This document shows, piece after piece, positions 16,103 through 24,005 of a stretch of DNA of 60,521 bases. This stretch comes from Gemmataceae bacterium (lineage in GTDB: Bacteria; Planctomycetota; Planctomycetia; Gemmatales; Gemmataceae), in NCBI GenBank assembly GCA_009697105.1, contig SIAQ01000016.1:1-60521 (forward strand), written 5' to 3'. Under the pieces are notes generated by a model. It had not been told where the DNA came from. It saw only the letters and a program-made list of their open reading frames with translations, and searched no databases. How positions within the stretch are numbered: the first letter of the stretch is position 1; each line of letters opens with the position of its first letter. A program made the translations under genes and the position numbers.

Positions 16103-18298
16103 TTAGCTCGCCCGGATCACCACGATCGTGGCGTTGTCGGTCGCGCCGCGCAGGTTGACGAGGTTGAGGAGGCGCCGCGCGGCCTCCTCGGCGGAGTTGG
16201 CGGCTTCGCGGGTGAGCATCTTTTCCAACTCTTTATTGCTGATGTGGTTGGTCAGGCCGTCCGAGCAGACGAGAACCCAGTCGCCGCGCATCAGTTTGCC
16301 GGCATAGGTACCCGGCATGACGTCGGGTTGCCCGCCGATGGCTTGTTGCAATTCGTTCTTGCGTGGATGGTCCTCGGCCTCGGCTTCGGTAAGTTGGCCG
16401 AGTTCGACAAGGCGGTTGACGAGCGTCTGATCGCGCGTCATCTGAATCAAGCGCCCGCGATGCAGATGATAGACGCGCGAATCGCCGACGTGGCCGACGA
16501 TGACGTTGCGCGAATCGACATAGACGGCTTCGGCAGTGCAACCCATGCCGCGTTTGCCTTTGCCTGGAATGCGTGAAGCCGTGAAGACTTCTTTGTTGGC
16601 GAATTTCAGGGCGTCGCGCATGATCTCTTGGACCTTCTTCGGATCGAACGGTTCCTTCGGCGTCTCCTTGCCGATCAAGCCTGCGAAGATTGGTTGCTGC
16701 AACAGATATTCGCGCAGCTTGTTCATCGCCATGGCGGCGGCGATCTCGCCGGCTTCGTAGCCGCCCATGCCGTCGGCGAGCAGGACCATGGCATATTCGC
16801 CAAGATCGTCCTGGCGGGTATCGACGCCGTGCAACACCGTCAGCGCGTCTTCATTGCCTGTGCGGACCATGCCCGTCGTCGTCCAGGCGGCGATGTCGAG
16901 TCGTACGTCGTCGAACGCCCGGCCACATTGCGCGAGCGTCTTGATGAGTTCGTTGAATCCCGTCGGATCGGTCTTCGTCATTTCGTCGGTCGGGAAGCGA
17001 GAGTACAAGTCGCGGGTGAACGTCTTGTTGATGATGCGCAGGAAGAGCGGATGCACATCTGGGAAGCGCTCCGTTATTTGCAGCGGCGCGAACTGACGCT
17101 CGAAGTCTTTTTCTTCCAGCGGATGATGAAGATACTCAAGGGAATAGAGCATCGCACCGAAGCTGTACAATTCGGAGCGAGCATCCGCATCGCCGGGGCC
17201 GAGGATCAACTCCGGCGCCGTGTAGAGCGTCGCCTTGACGGGCGCATTCAGCGGCAACGATGTCGGCAGCAGGTCGGCCAAATCGGTGACGCGCGGCACG
17301 CCGTTCGGCTCGACGACGATCAGTCCGGGATGCATGCCCTCAAACATTGCGCCGGCCGCGTGCAAACTGATCGCTGCCGTTGCAAGCTGTTGCAACCAAC
17401 CGTAGCGTGTCTTGGCGTCGCCGTCCGGATTGTCCCAGGCATCCCACAGGCTTTCGCCAATGGGCGCTTCGAGAATGAGGTAGTCTTTGCCATTCTCCGT
17501 GAATTGATCGATGACTTTCGGCAGATGCGGGCTTTTGGCATTTTCCAGAACGTCTTTTTCCCAGGCGATGCTCGGCCAGGAGCCGGGACCGTCCGCGATC
17601 GGTGTCGCGATCAACACATCATCGAAGCCTGGCATAAATTCGTCTTCGACCACAATCGCGGCAACCGGCGTGTCGAGGTCCGCTACCGGCGCGAGCGTTT
17701 CCGCGACGATGACGATCGGCTTGCCCGTAGATGAATCCACTCCGCGGGCGCGGGTGACGCCGCGGCGATCGCAGATTTGCGGGCCAACATCGTATCGGTT
17801 GCGCAATCGAAGCACGGAAGTTGCAGGCATGGCAGCGGCTCGGGAAGATGAAACCGGGGAAACAGCCGCGCTACTCGCGTCGGCTGACGTAAACATCCAA
17901 CCGCAATCGTTGCAATAGGACGTGCTGCCCTGACGCGGCGTACCGCACGCCATACATAGCTGCGCGGCCGGCGCAGCGATTGGTGCCACCGGCGCCTCCA
18001 CGACGACAGGCGCCTCAATCATTACAGGCAATTCCTCCGCCGTATTCGACTCGTTATGAGGCAGCGGCGCGGGTATCGCGTCAAGTTCTTCAAGCAGGAC
18101 GACGACGGCCTCCGCGACGACCGCCTGCGGCACCGGTTCGGCGAACACGGGCATCGCCATTGGCACGTCGGGCTTGGCTTCCATCACTGGCTCTGCCACG
18201 GGTATGGGCTTGGGCGTCTCGTCGTCATCCTCCGCCGTCACGCTCATCAGGCGGGCCCACAGCCCGCCGCCCTTCGCTTGATTTGGTTCGTTCATCAC
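16103..18298 (-). CDS. Zinc-ribbon pseudokinase fused to PP2C phosphatase
   Basis: Predicted 731-residue protein. After a Pro/Val/Ala-rich linker, CMACG...CNDCG (about 112-134) is a zinc ribbon. Residues about 163-445 have a protein-kinase fold (RNRYDVG, PHLPKVIDQF, YTAPELI, SELYSFGAMLYSLEYL), but the ATP lysine is absent (KPIVIVAETLAP), the HRD loop reads EGMHPGLIVV and DFG reads TDLAD: a pseudokinase. Residues about 475-731 form a PP2C phosphatase with intact metal-site motifs GNED, ADGMGGYEAGE, GDSRVYH, CSDGLTNH and TDNATIV. It probably dephosphorylates Ser/Thr on proteins, with the pseudokinase as a regulator or docking part (inference). Two ATGs occur in tandem at the start; either may be used. 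Confidence 0.9.
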   Translation of the reverse strand: MMNEPNQAKGGGLWARLMSVTAEDDDETPKPIPVAEPVMEAKPDVPMAMPVFAEPVPQAVVAEAVVVLLEELDAIPAPLPHNESNTAEELPVMIEAPVVVEAPVAPIAAPAAQLCMACGTPRQGSTSYCNDCGWMFTSADASSAAVSPVSSSRAAAMPATSVLRLRNRYDVGPQICDRRGVTRARGVDSSTGKPIVIVAETLAPVADLDTPVAAIVVEDEFMPGFDDVLIATPIADGPGSWPSIAWEKDVLENAKSPHLPKVIDQFTENGKDYLILEAPIGESLWDAWDNPDGDAKTRYGWLQQLATAAISLHAAGAMFEGMHPGLIVVEPNGVPRVTDLADLLPTSLPLNAPVKATLYTAPELILGPGDADARSELYSFGAMLYSLEYLHHPLEEKDFERQFAPLQITERFPDVHPLFLRIINKTFTRDLYSRFPTDEMTKTDPTGFNELIKTLAQCGRAFDDVRLDIAAWTTTGMVRTGNEDALTVLHGVDTRQDDLGEYAMVLLADGMGGYEAGEIAAAMAMNKLREYLLQQPIFAGLIGKETPKEPFDPKKVQEIMRDALKFANKEVFTASRIPGKGKRGMGCTAEAVYVDSRNVIVGHVGDSRVYHLHRGRLIQMTRDQTLVNRLVELGQLTEAEAEDHPRKNELQQAIGGQPDVMPGTYAGKLMRGDWVLVCSDGLTNHISNKELEKMLTREAANSAEEAARRLLNLVNLRGATDNATIVVIRAS

Positions 18299-18423
18299 AG
18301 GGTCCCGTTTCGTTGAATCGGTTGGTTGGGCCGCGCTGGGATGTTTTGGAAGTGGCGCCCTTGAGGGATTAGCATATCAGGCAAAGGGAGTAACGCAAAA
18401 AACAAAAAATGCCAGTTTCACGG

Positions 18424-18484
18424 TTTCCGCTTGGCGGCTTCGCGCTCAGGTCGGATCAGGCGAACGCTAAGCCGCGAGCGGAAT
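18424..18484. repeat. Palindromic intergenic element, family D copy 3
   Basis: Arms TTTCCGCTTGGCGGCTTCGC and GCTAAGCCGCGAGCGGAA pair with mismatches; loop about 20 bases. It lies between two same-strand genes, near the stop codon of the esterase. Confidence 0.75.
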
Positions 18485-18495
18485 ACCGAATAAGC

Positions 18496-19236
18496 TCACA
18501 CCAAGCGTCGGCTTTCCTTTTGCAATCCGTCATGAATGAATTGCAACGTCGGCTCGGCCATGCGATCGAAGTACGTCCAACTGTGGCCGCCGGCGCGGGT
18601 CGTCAAGTCGATGGTATGCGGCACGCCCAGGGCGATCAGTTTTTCGTGCAGGCGGTCGTTGCCTCGATACCACGGGTCGTCGTCGGGATCGATGCAAAAA
18701 AACAAGTGTGGCGGATACTCGGCGGGATGAATGTGCAGCACGGCTGTGTCCTGTCGGCATTGCTCTTTGCTGTCGTACATCTCGTCGAGCGTTTCACCTG
18801 TTCCGTGAAGCTCTTGAAAATCGAACGCGGAGCCGATGCCCGCGGCGACGGGGAACAGCTTCGGATGCCGAAACGCCAATCGCACTGCGCCTTGCCCGCC
18901 CATGCTGATACCGAACACGCCGACCGCTCGCGGCGGCAGTTTCCAGCGCTCGGCGAAGATCGGCATGACGTTCTTTAGCACATGCTGCTCGGCAGTCAAC
19001 TTCGCGTCGAATTCCGGGCAGACGCGATCTACCCACCACGAGCGCTTGACGTGCGGGCAAACACAGACGAGCTTGTAAGCATCGAGGAATTTCGTGAACG
19101 CAGGCCGGTCACGCAGCGTCTCCAGGCCGAGGGGATGTAGGTAGAGCACGCTGAATCGCGGCAAGGGGTTGGCGGGCGGTTCGTAGATTTCGACCCGCTT
19201 GCCTGCGACTTCGATGTCAGTCCAGATGCCGTTCAT
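18496..19236 (-). CDS. Alpha/beta hydrolase (esterase D-like)
   Basis: Predicted 246-residue cytoplasmic enzyme with no signal peptide. The nucleophile elbow is GISMGGQG, the acid residue lies in CIDPDDDPW and the histidine in AGGHSWTYFD, giving a complete Ser-Asp-His triad. An oxyanion-side strand, VLYLHPLG, is near the N-terminus. The arrangement matches the putative esterase/S-formylglutathione hydrolase-like group, which cleaves small acyl or thioesters; the precise substrate is unknown. Upstream sequence shows only a weak ribosome binding site. It follows the Exb locus in the same direction but is separated from it by a hairpin and a family D palindrome. Confidence 0.85.
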   Translation of the reverse strand: MNGIWTDIEVAGKRVEIYEPPANPLPRFSVLYLHPLGLETLRDRPAFTKFLDAYKLVCVCPHVKRSWWVDRVCPEFDAKLTAEQHVLKNVMPIFAERWKLPPRAVGVFGISMGGQGAVRLAFRHPKLFPVAAGIGSAFDFQELHGTGETLDEMYDSKEQCRQDTAVLHIHPAEYPPHLFFCIDPDDDPWYRGNDRLHEKLIALGVPHTIDLTTRAGGHSWTYFDRMAEPTLQFIHDGLQKESRRLV

Positions 19237-19259
19237 GATGGTCTTTGCAAAAACGAAAT

Positions 19260-19284
19260 GGGGGAGAAGATCGCCTTCTCCCCC
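19260..19284 (-). terminator. GC-rich hairpin with T-rich tail
   Basis: On the minus strand GGGGGAGAAG pairs perfectly with CTTCTCCCCC over a five-base loop and is followed by ATTTCGTTTTT. This has the form of a rho-independent terminator and lies downstream of the cyclase-fold protein gene, before the esterase gene. Confidence 0.6.
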
Positions 19285-19299
19285 GATTGCAACTGTTGA

Positions 19300-19362
19300 T
19301 TTGCCGCTTGCGGCTTAGCGCTTGCAAGGCGCCTTGTTGAGCGCTAAGCCGCAAGCGGCAAA
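19300..19362. repeat. Palindromic intergenic element, family D copy 4
   Basis: Nearly perfect arms TTGCCGCTTGCGGCTTAGCG and GCTAAGCCGCAAGCGGCAA with a loop of about 17 bases. It follows the stop codon of the cyclase-fold gene by about 25 bases. Confidence 0.9.
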
Positions 19363-19387
19363 TTAGGAAGTTAATTTTCGGATTCCC

Positions 19388-20974
19388 TCAAGGTGCGATT
19401 GCGTTCTGCACGGCCTTGTCCATCTTGTAACCGGCGTCGCGATAATAGAGCGGCAGGTAACGGTAGTAGACTTCGAGCGTCAGCAGGTTCAGCGAAGTAA
19501 GCATCAGGCGACCACCGGTGCGACCGAACGGATCAGCCTCCGGCGCCCAGCTGCCTTGGTTGGCGCCGCTCGTGTTGTCTTGTTTCTTGACGAGCATTTC
19601 GCGCATCTTTTCATTCCAATCTTTCCACGCTTCGCCGCCGAAGTGATGCATGACCTGGGTGGCGTAATAGTAGAAATAGACGTCTTGCGGGATCGGCCCG
19701 GTTGTCTTGATGTACGTGTTAATGGCCTTGATCATTTCGGGACGGGACGGCCCCCAGTTTTCCATGTATTGCCGGCAGAGCAGGCCAACGGCGGTCATAC
19801 GTGGCGTGCTGCCCGAACCCGCGATGTAGCCATATCCTTGAGTTGTTTTGTCTTGACAGGCGTTGAGGAAGTTCTTCGAGCGTGTCACGGCGAGCGTCGG
19901 GACATCGAGACCGGCCATCTGACCGCTTTTGATCGCCATGATCTGCCAGCCGGCGACCGACATGTCGCCAGCGGTTTTCGATGGGCTGTAGCGCCAGCCG
20001 CCGCCTTCGTGTTGCACGTTGACGATCAGGTTGACGCCCATCTGCGCCGACTTGTAGAGCGACGGATCCTGGCTCAAGCCGTAGGCTTCGCACATGGCAA
20101 TGGCCGCCAGCCCGTGCGAATACATCGTCCCGCCGAAGAAACCGTTGGGTTTCTGTTGACGAACGAGGAACTTGAGGGCCTTGTCAATGTTTTTGTCGTA
20201 GGCGTTGTCTTTGGCTGGCTTGTGGGTTTTGCCGGCGGCGAGGAACGGGAGCAGACCGAGGGCGGTGCCGGCGATGTCGTTCGATCCTTCGTTGCCGGAG
20301 AGCGACCAACGGCCATCGGTCATCTGCTGGCGGATGAGCCATTTCAGTCCCTTGGCGACCGCGGCTTCGGAGGCGTCGGTGCCGCCGCCGTTGCGGAGAG
20401 CGTATTCGCGGGTGGCGCCGCTGCGTCCGAAGAAGCTGCCTTGCAGCGGCACGCCGCGCGGGCCATAGCCGCCGATTTCGCCGATCGCCATGCTATTGCC
20501 TGGCCCGCTGACTTCGATCGCGCCGCCTTGGCCGCCGCTGCCGAATCCGCCTGGCGCGGCAATACTGACCGGCGGGGCCGTCTTGTCGCCATTGAGAATG
20601 CCGACCGCGGCGTCGGGGATAACGGTTCCCGGCACGCTGACCTCCGCGATACGGTCGCCCTCGAAGTTGATATTTGTATCGCGTTCTTGCGGATCGGGCG
20701 ACGGATCGATATCGGTGACGCTGAAGGTTTCCTTGCGTTCTTCCTCAGGTGTCTGGGCAACAATTGGCTCCTCTTTCTGAGCCTGCTTATCGACGGCCTT
20801 CACGTCGGATTGCATCATCACATAGCCGATGAACGCCGCGACGAGCACCGCATGAAACACGACGCTGCCGAATAGCGAAGGAAGCATGAGCATCATGTAA
20901 CGCCGAAACGTGTTCGGTTCTTCCTTAAGCACGATGACCGGTGCTTGCTTTGGTTTTGAATTGCCGGTAGACAT
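19388..20974 (-). CDS. TonB-like anchored protein with prenyltransferase/squalene-cyclase fold
   Basis: Predicted 528-residue protein with AGGAAA just upstream of the ATG. A basic N-terminus and one membrane helix (about residues 30-53, SLFGSVVFHAVLVAAFIGYVMM) precede a Pro/Glu-rich linker, the layout of TonB-type energy transducers. From about residue 190 it carries repeats of the squalene-oxidase/prenyltransferase barrel (GLKWLIRQQMTDGRWS, ALKFLVRQQKPNGFFGG, GVNLIVNVQHEGGGWRY). No catalytic DxDD motif is evident, so cyclase activity is unlikely and the barrel may be a binding domain. Three upstream genes encode ExbB and two ExbD proteins, which supports a role as partner of that proton-driven motor (inference). 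Confidence 0.8.
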   Translation of the reverse strand: MSTGNSKPKQAPVIVLKEEPNTFRRYMMLMLPSLFGSVVFHAVLVAAFIGYVMMQSDVKAVDKQAQKEEPIVAQTPEEERKETFSVTDIDPSPDPQERDTNINFEGDRIAEVSVPGTVIPDAAVGILNGDKTAPPVSIAAPGGFGSGGQGGAIEVSGPGNSMAIGEIGGYGPRGVPLQGSFFGRSGATREYALRNGGGTDASEAAVAKGLKWLIRQQMTDGRWSLSGNEGSNDIAGTALGLLPFLAAGKTHKPAKDNAYDKNIDKALKFLVRQQKPNGFFGGTMYSHGLAAIAMCEAYGLSQDPSLYKSAQMGVNLIVNVQHEGGGWRYSPSKTAGDMSVAGWQIMAIKSGQMAGLDVPTLAVTRSKNFLNACQDKTTQGYGYIAGSGSTPRMTAVGLLCRQYMENWGPSRPEMIKAINTYIKTTGPIPQDVYFYYYATQVMHHFGGEAWKDWNEKMREMLVKKQDNTSGANQGSWAPEADPFGRTGGRLMLTSLNLLTLEVYYRYLPLYYRDAGYKMDKAVQNAIAP

Positions 20975-21099
20975 GTTTCCTGGCCTCTCAATGAAGAAAC
21001 GTCAAACCCTTACATCCGTTATAGATGATTCTCTCACGAATTTCCGAAGTATGCAAGGTGATTCGGAACATTCGGCGACTTTTTCCTGGCGATGTTTTT

Positions 21100-21157
21100 C
21101 AGAGCCGGAAGCGTAAGCGACGGTGTGTTTCGACCGTCGCTTACGCTTTCGGCTCTG
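21100..21157. repeat. Palindromic intergenic element, family E copy 1
   Basis: Arms CAGAGCCGGAAGCGTAAGCG and CGCTTACGCTTTCGGCTCTG pair with one mismatch. Related copies: 23939-23995, 36553-36613, 38560-38687, 56318-56383, with remnants at 46389-46442 and 48318-48344. Confidence 0.9.
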
Positions 21158-21177
21158 ACGTTCTTCGGGCGAATCAA

Positions 21178-22308
21178 TCACGGCGGCGGCGGCGTCCCGG
21201 TTGGCGGCTCCACCGGCGGCGGCGTGGTCTCGTCCTCCAGCTGGAACGGCTGGCTTTTCTCGCGCACCTCCGCTAACCTCGACTTTACCGCGTCGTCGCC
21301 GCGCCGAAACCAGATATTCATCGACGCAATGAGCGTCGCCACCAAAATGATCGCGCCCAACGTCCAGATGATGTAGTGGTACGCATACGATGTCTTATCG
21401 GTGTCCTCGTCTTTGATCTCGCCGATCTTTTTCGCGTCAACGAGCGTAAATGTCTTGCCGATCACGTAGGGGCTGATGACTTCCTTCTGCTTGGGCGTGT
21501 CAGGAGGAAATTTCACGAGGCCGATGAAATAACCGATGAAGTTCACGGGAAAATCAAGCGTCTCCGAAACGCGCATGTCCGTCGGCAACTCCGTGAAAGC
21601 GATCGTGAACGGCGGCAGCGTCTTGTGCGGGCCAACAACCCAGCCGGTGTATATGTGCTTGATGAGCGGGTCGCGCAAATAGGGCGGCGCTTCGTGCTTG
21701 CGTATTACTTTCAGTCGGCCTTCCACGGTGACGATCTTCCCGCGATACTCAGCTGGCCTGGTTTTTAGGTGCGAATACTTCACGTAGTTGAATTTCAGCG
21801 CACTCTTCTCAAACATCGCCATGGTAGCTGCATGCGAGCGATCAATCGCCTGGTTGTAGGCCAGCAACATCGCCTTGTCCGAATCCGAAAGCTGTTTCGG
21901 TTTCCTCGAATCGCGCACGGGCAACTCCCGGCCGTCTTCAAGCAACTGCAAGTATCGACCATAGATCGGCAGCACTTCATCGAATTCAAAGGTCCACCCT
22001 TCAAGCTCGGGTTTATGCTCACTGGCCAGGATGCGGGTGGCGAGAACATGCCACGGTCTGCCCGGCGCGAACACGTGCATCGCCGCTCGCGTTTCAAAGC
22101 CGCGATCGCTTTCCCAAAACGGCACGGGCGGGATCGTCTTTTCGGGCAGCGGCTCCTTCGATTCAAACGCAGCGTCCTTCGTCGGTTCCTTCTTTTGACC
22201 GTCGTCCTGGCGTGACGATGCAACGGCCACGATGCACAGCAGCCCCGCGAATAGAGAGGCGAGTGCGGCGACGCTCCAGCGGTTCTTGTGCAACAACATA
22301 AACACCAT
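21178..22308 (-). CDS. Conserved-looking membrane protein of the Exb locus
   Basis: Predicted 376-residue protein. An N-terminal signal or anchor (residues 8-32) is followed by about 270 exported residues, then a second membrane helix (about 315-337, YHYIIWTLGAIILVATLIASM) and a basic, proline-rich tail. The middle contains YRGKIVTVEGRLKVIRKHEAP, an OB-fold-like segment, and FPVNFIGYFIGLVKF. I do not recognise a named family. It lies between the ExbD gene and the TonB-like gene on the same strand, which suggests an accessory envelope role in that complex. The first ATG is used; a second at codon 4 is equally possible. Confidence 0.7.
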   Translation of the reverse strand: MVFMLLHKNRWSVAALASLFAGLLCIVAVASSRQDDGQKKEPTKDAAFESKEPLPEKTIPPVPFWESDRGFETRAAMHVFAPGRPWHVLATRILASEHKPELEGWTFEFDEVLPIYGRYLQLLEDGRELPVRDSRKPKQLSDSDKAMLLAYNQAIDRSHAATMAMFEKSALKFNYVKYSHLKTRPAEYRGKIVTVEGRLKVIRKHEAPPYLRDPLIKHIYTGWVVGPHKTLPPFTIAFTELPTDMRVSETLDFPVNFIGYFIGLVKFPPDTPKQKEVISPYVIGKTFTLVDAKKIGEIKDEDTDKTSYAYHYIIWTLGAIILVATLIASMNIWFRRGDDAVKSRLAEVREKSQPFQLEDETTPPPVEPPTGTPPPP

Positions 22309-22406
22309 CCCGGCGGTTAGACGCAGGCCGTCCGAAAAAGTTCCAACCGTTGATCGAGTTCGGGCCTATTTCTGGCTCTGAACCAATCCTGCGGAAATAG
22401 CCAGGC

Positions 22407-22495
22407 AAGCCCAGGGGTGAGGTACTCCGAACCCCTGGGCTCTGACGAACGCGAGGCTTTATCCCAGGGGTTCGGAGTACCTCACCCCTGGGCTT
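22407..22495. repeat. Palindromic intergenic element, family C copy 2
   Basis: Two near-identical inverted 35-base units, each a hairpin (GCCCAGGGGT and ACCCCTGGGC around GAGGTACTCCGA), separated by about 20 bases. It sits between two same-strand genes of the Exb locus. Confidence 0.93.
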
Positions 22496-22526
22496 GGTTG
22501 AAAATCCACATGAATGAGTAATATCC

Positions 22527-23132
22527 TTATTTCTTCAATTCAATCTTCGTATTCAACACCGGCGGCGGCACGAAATGGATGTTCTTGAACTGCGCTTTCT
22601 TTGCCGTGTCGTACACCTGCATGATGTATTGCTGGCGTAGATCGGCGTCGGCGGCGATCTTGAAGTTCGTCTTCTCCACGTTGCCTGCTTTGGCGATTTC
22701 TTTCAGCTTAGTGGAAATGCGGCCGAGCACCGTCTCGAAATCGACATCGCCGTCGGAAATGAGGGTTTCGTCCGTCTGAATGCCGGTCTTCATGAACACT
22801 TGGTGCGGCGTGCCTTCCAATTTATCGTTCGCCTGCCCACGCATATTGGCCTTGATGCGAACCTGGATCGCTTCTTGAAGTCCGGGAATCAGTTGGTCTT
22901 CGGGAACCGACAACGGCGGTTCCACCATCGGCAGAGGATCTTTGTTATCCTTGCTCGTTTTCGCAAAATTATCGGGCGGCGCAAGGCTGCCGGGGATGTG
23001 CCCTTCCAGCGCGGACGGGTGGTAGATCATGATGAAGAAGGCGAGAATCTGGAACGACATGTCGAGCATTGGCGTGACAATCATGCCAAGCTGAACACCC
23101 GCCGCCCCACCCGGTGATGGACGTCTTGCCAT
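22527..23132 (-). CDS. exbD: ExbD/TolR-type proton channel subunit
   Basis: Predicted 201-residue inner-membrane protein. The ATG at 23132 is used because GGGAG lies seven bases upstream; an in-frame ATG at 23171 would add 13 residues without support. One membrane helix (about 17-38) carries the conserved proton-site aspartate, D24, in TPMLDMSFQILAFF. The periplasmic domain ends with ADADLRQQYIMQVYDTAKKAQF, typical of ExbD/TolR. These proteins pair with ExbB/TolQ/MotA-type channels to turn proton flow into work on the outer membrane. Second of two ExbD genes in the locus; a family F palindrome separates them. Confidence 0.9.
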   Translation of the reverse strand: MARRPSPGGAAGVQLGMIVTPMLDMSFQILAFFIMIYHPSALEGHIPGSLAPPDNFAKTSKDNKDPLPMVEPPLSVPEDQLIPGLQEAIQVRIKANMRGQANDKLEGTPHQVFMKTGIQTDETLISDGDVDFETVLGRISTKLKEIAKAGNVEKTNFKIAADADLRQQYIMQVYDTAKKAQFKNIHFVPPPVLNTKIELKK

Positions 23133-23170
23133 AGCTAAACTCCCGCATGAAATGAACTTGGTCTTCCGCA

Positions 23171-23308
23171 TTCCTGGTTCCCAAACTCCTGTCTGGGAAC
23201 CTATTTTTCCGAAACTCTGTTTCGCGGAGCCTAGAATCGCACAATGCCAGTGCGGCGAAACAGCTTTTCCGGTCGGGCGTTCCCAAACAGGAGTTTGGGA
23301 ACGAGAAT
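23171..23308. repeat. Palindromic intergenic element, family F copy 1
   Basis: The hairpin unit GTTCCCAAAC-TCCT-GTNTGGGAAC occurs at both ends in inverted order; the interior holds a smaller inverted pair GAAACTCTGTTTCGC and GCGGCGAAACAGC. It lies between the two ExbD genes. Second copy at 23833-23928. Confidence 0.88.
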
Positions 23309-23321
23309 CGACGATAATCGC

Positions 23322-23783
23322 TCATCCCGCTGGTCTCATCACGCGCAGCTGCCAATGCTTAAACCCGGCCCGTTGACACGAACTGAGGCAACTCCAAACG
23401 TCGCCGTACTTCGTGTTCTTGTCGGCGCGCAGGATGATGACGATCTTGATTTCGCCGGTTTTGCCTCGCTCCCTGGCGGTCTCCTCGGACGACTGCCTTT
23501 CGCGGATCAAATGGACTTTGAGCTTTTCCGGCGTATCGAGCGCAAGCGAACCCATGGAACCAACCAAGCGACCGGCGCCATCCAGGTTAAGGAATATCCA
23601 ATCCTCGGCCGCGGTGTCGAGCGGCACCGATTCGCTGGCGAGCGGCAGCGAGATCGAATCGTCGAACTGGTCCACGCGCACGAAGTTGACCGTAATCATG
23701 AAAAACATGATCAACTGCAACACCAAATCCAAGAGCGGCATGAGGTTGACATCGAGTTCTTCACTATCAACAGAGGCTGACAT
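23322..23783 (-). CDS. exbD: ExbD/TolR-type proton channel subunit
   Basis: Predicted 153-residue inner-membrane protein. Starts at the ATG at 23783 with GAGG upstream; a 20-codon extension overlaps repeat-rich DNA and is not supported. One membrane helix begins in NLMPLLDLVLQLIMFFMITV, where D19 is the conserved proton-relay aspartate. The periplasmic part ends in a compact domain (VIILRADKNTKYGDVW, CQRAGFKHW) usual for the family. Divergent in sequence from its neighbour ExbD, so the two may form a mixed dimer, as in other systems with paired ExbD genes (inference). Downstream of the ExbB gene on the same strand. Confidence 0.9.
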   Translation of the reverse strand: MSASVDSEELDVNLMPLLDLVLQLIMFFMITVNFVRVDQFDDSISLPLASESVPLDTAAEDWIFLNLDGAGRLVGSMGSLALDTPEKLKVHLIRERQSSEETARERGKTGEIKIVIILRADKNTKYGDVWSCLSSCQRAGFKHWQLRVMRPAG

Positions 23784-23832
23784 GATTTCACCCTCGGGTT
23801 GCTTAGTTGATTCTTGCCCGAAATAGTCATCT

Positions 23833-23928
23833 CTCGTTCCCAAACTCCTGTTTGGGAACGGGTCATTGAGGAAACTCCGTTTCGCCTCGTAGGCTTCCTG
23901 GTTCCCAAACAGGAGTTTGGGAACCAGG
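23833..23928. repeat. Palindromic intergenic element, family F copy 2
   Basis: Inverted copies of the GTTCCCAAAC-TCCT-GTTTGGGAAC hairpin flank GAAACTCCGTTTCGCC. It lies in the gap between exbB and the first exbD, directly next to a family E element. Confidence 0.9.
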
Positions 23929-23938
23929 AAAGTGTCTC

Positions 23939-23995
23939 GTTAGCCGGACGCGCAATCGACGGAATATCTAACCGTCGCTTGCGCGTCCGGCTAAC
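23939..23995. repeat. Palindromic intergenic element, family E copy 2
   Basis: Arms GTTAGCCGGACGCGCAATCG and complement (CGTCGCTTGCGCGTCCGGCT) with a short AT-rich loop. It abuts the family F element and ends eleven bases from the exbB stop codon. Confidence 0.88.
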
Positions 23996-24005
23996 AGACA
24001 TTGAA

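Noticed and set aside
19556..20875. Long plus-strand frame opposite the cyclase-fold gene
   Set aside because: Composition is Ala/Arg/Gly rich with no domain, and it is antisense to a well supported gene.
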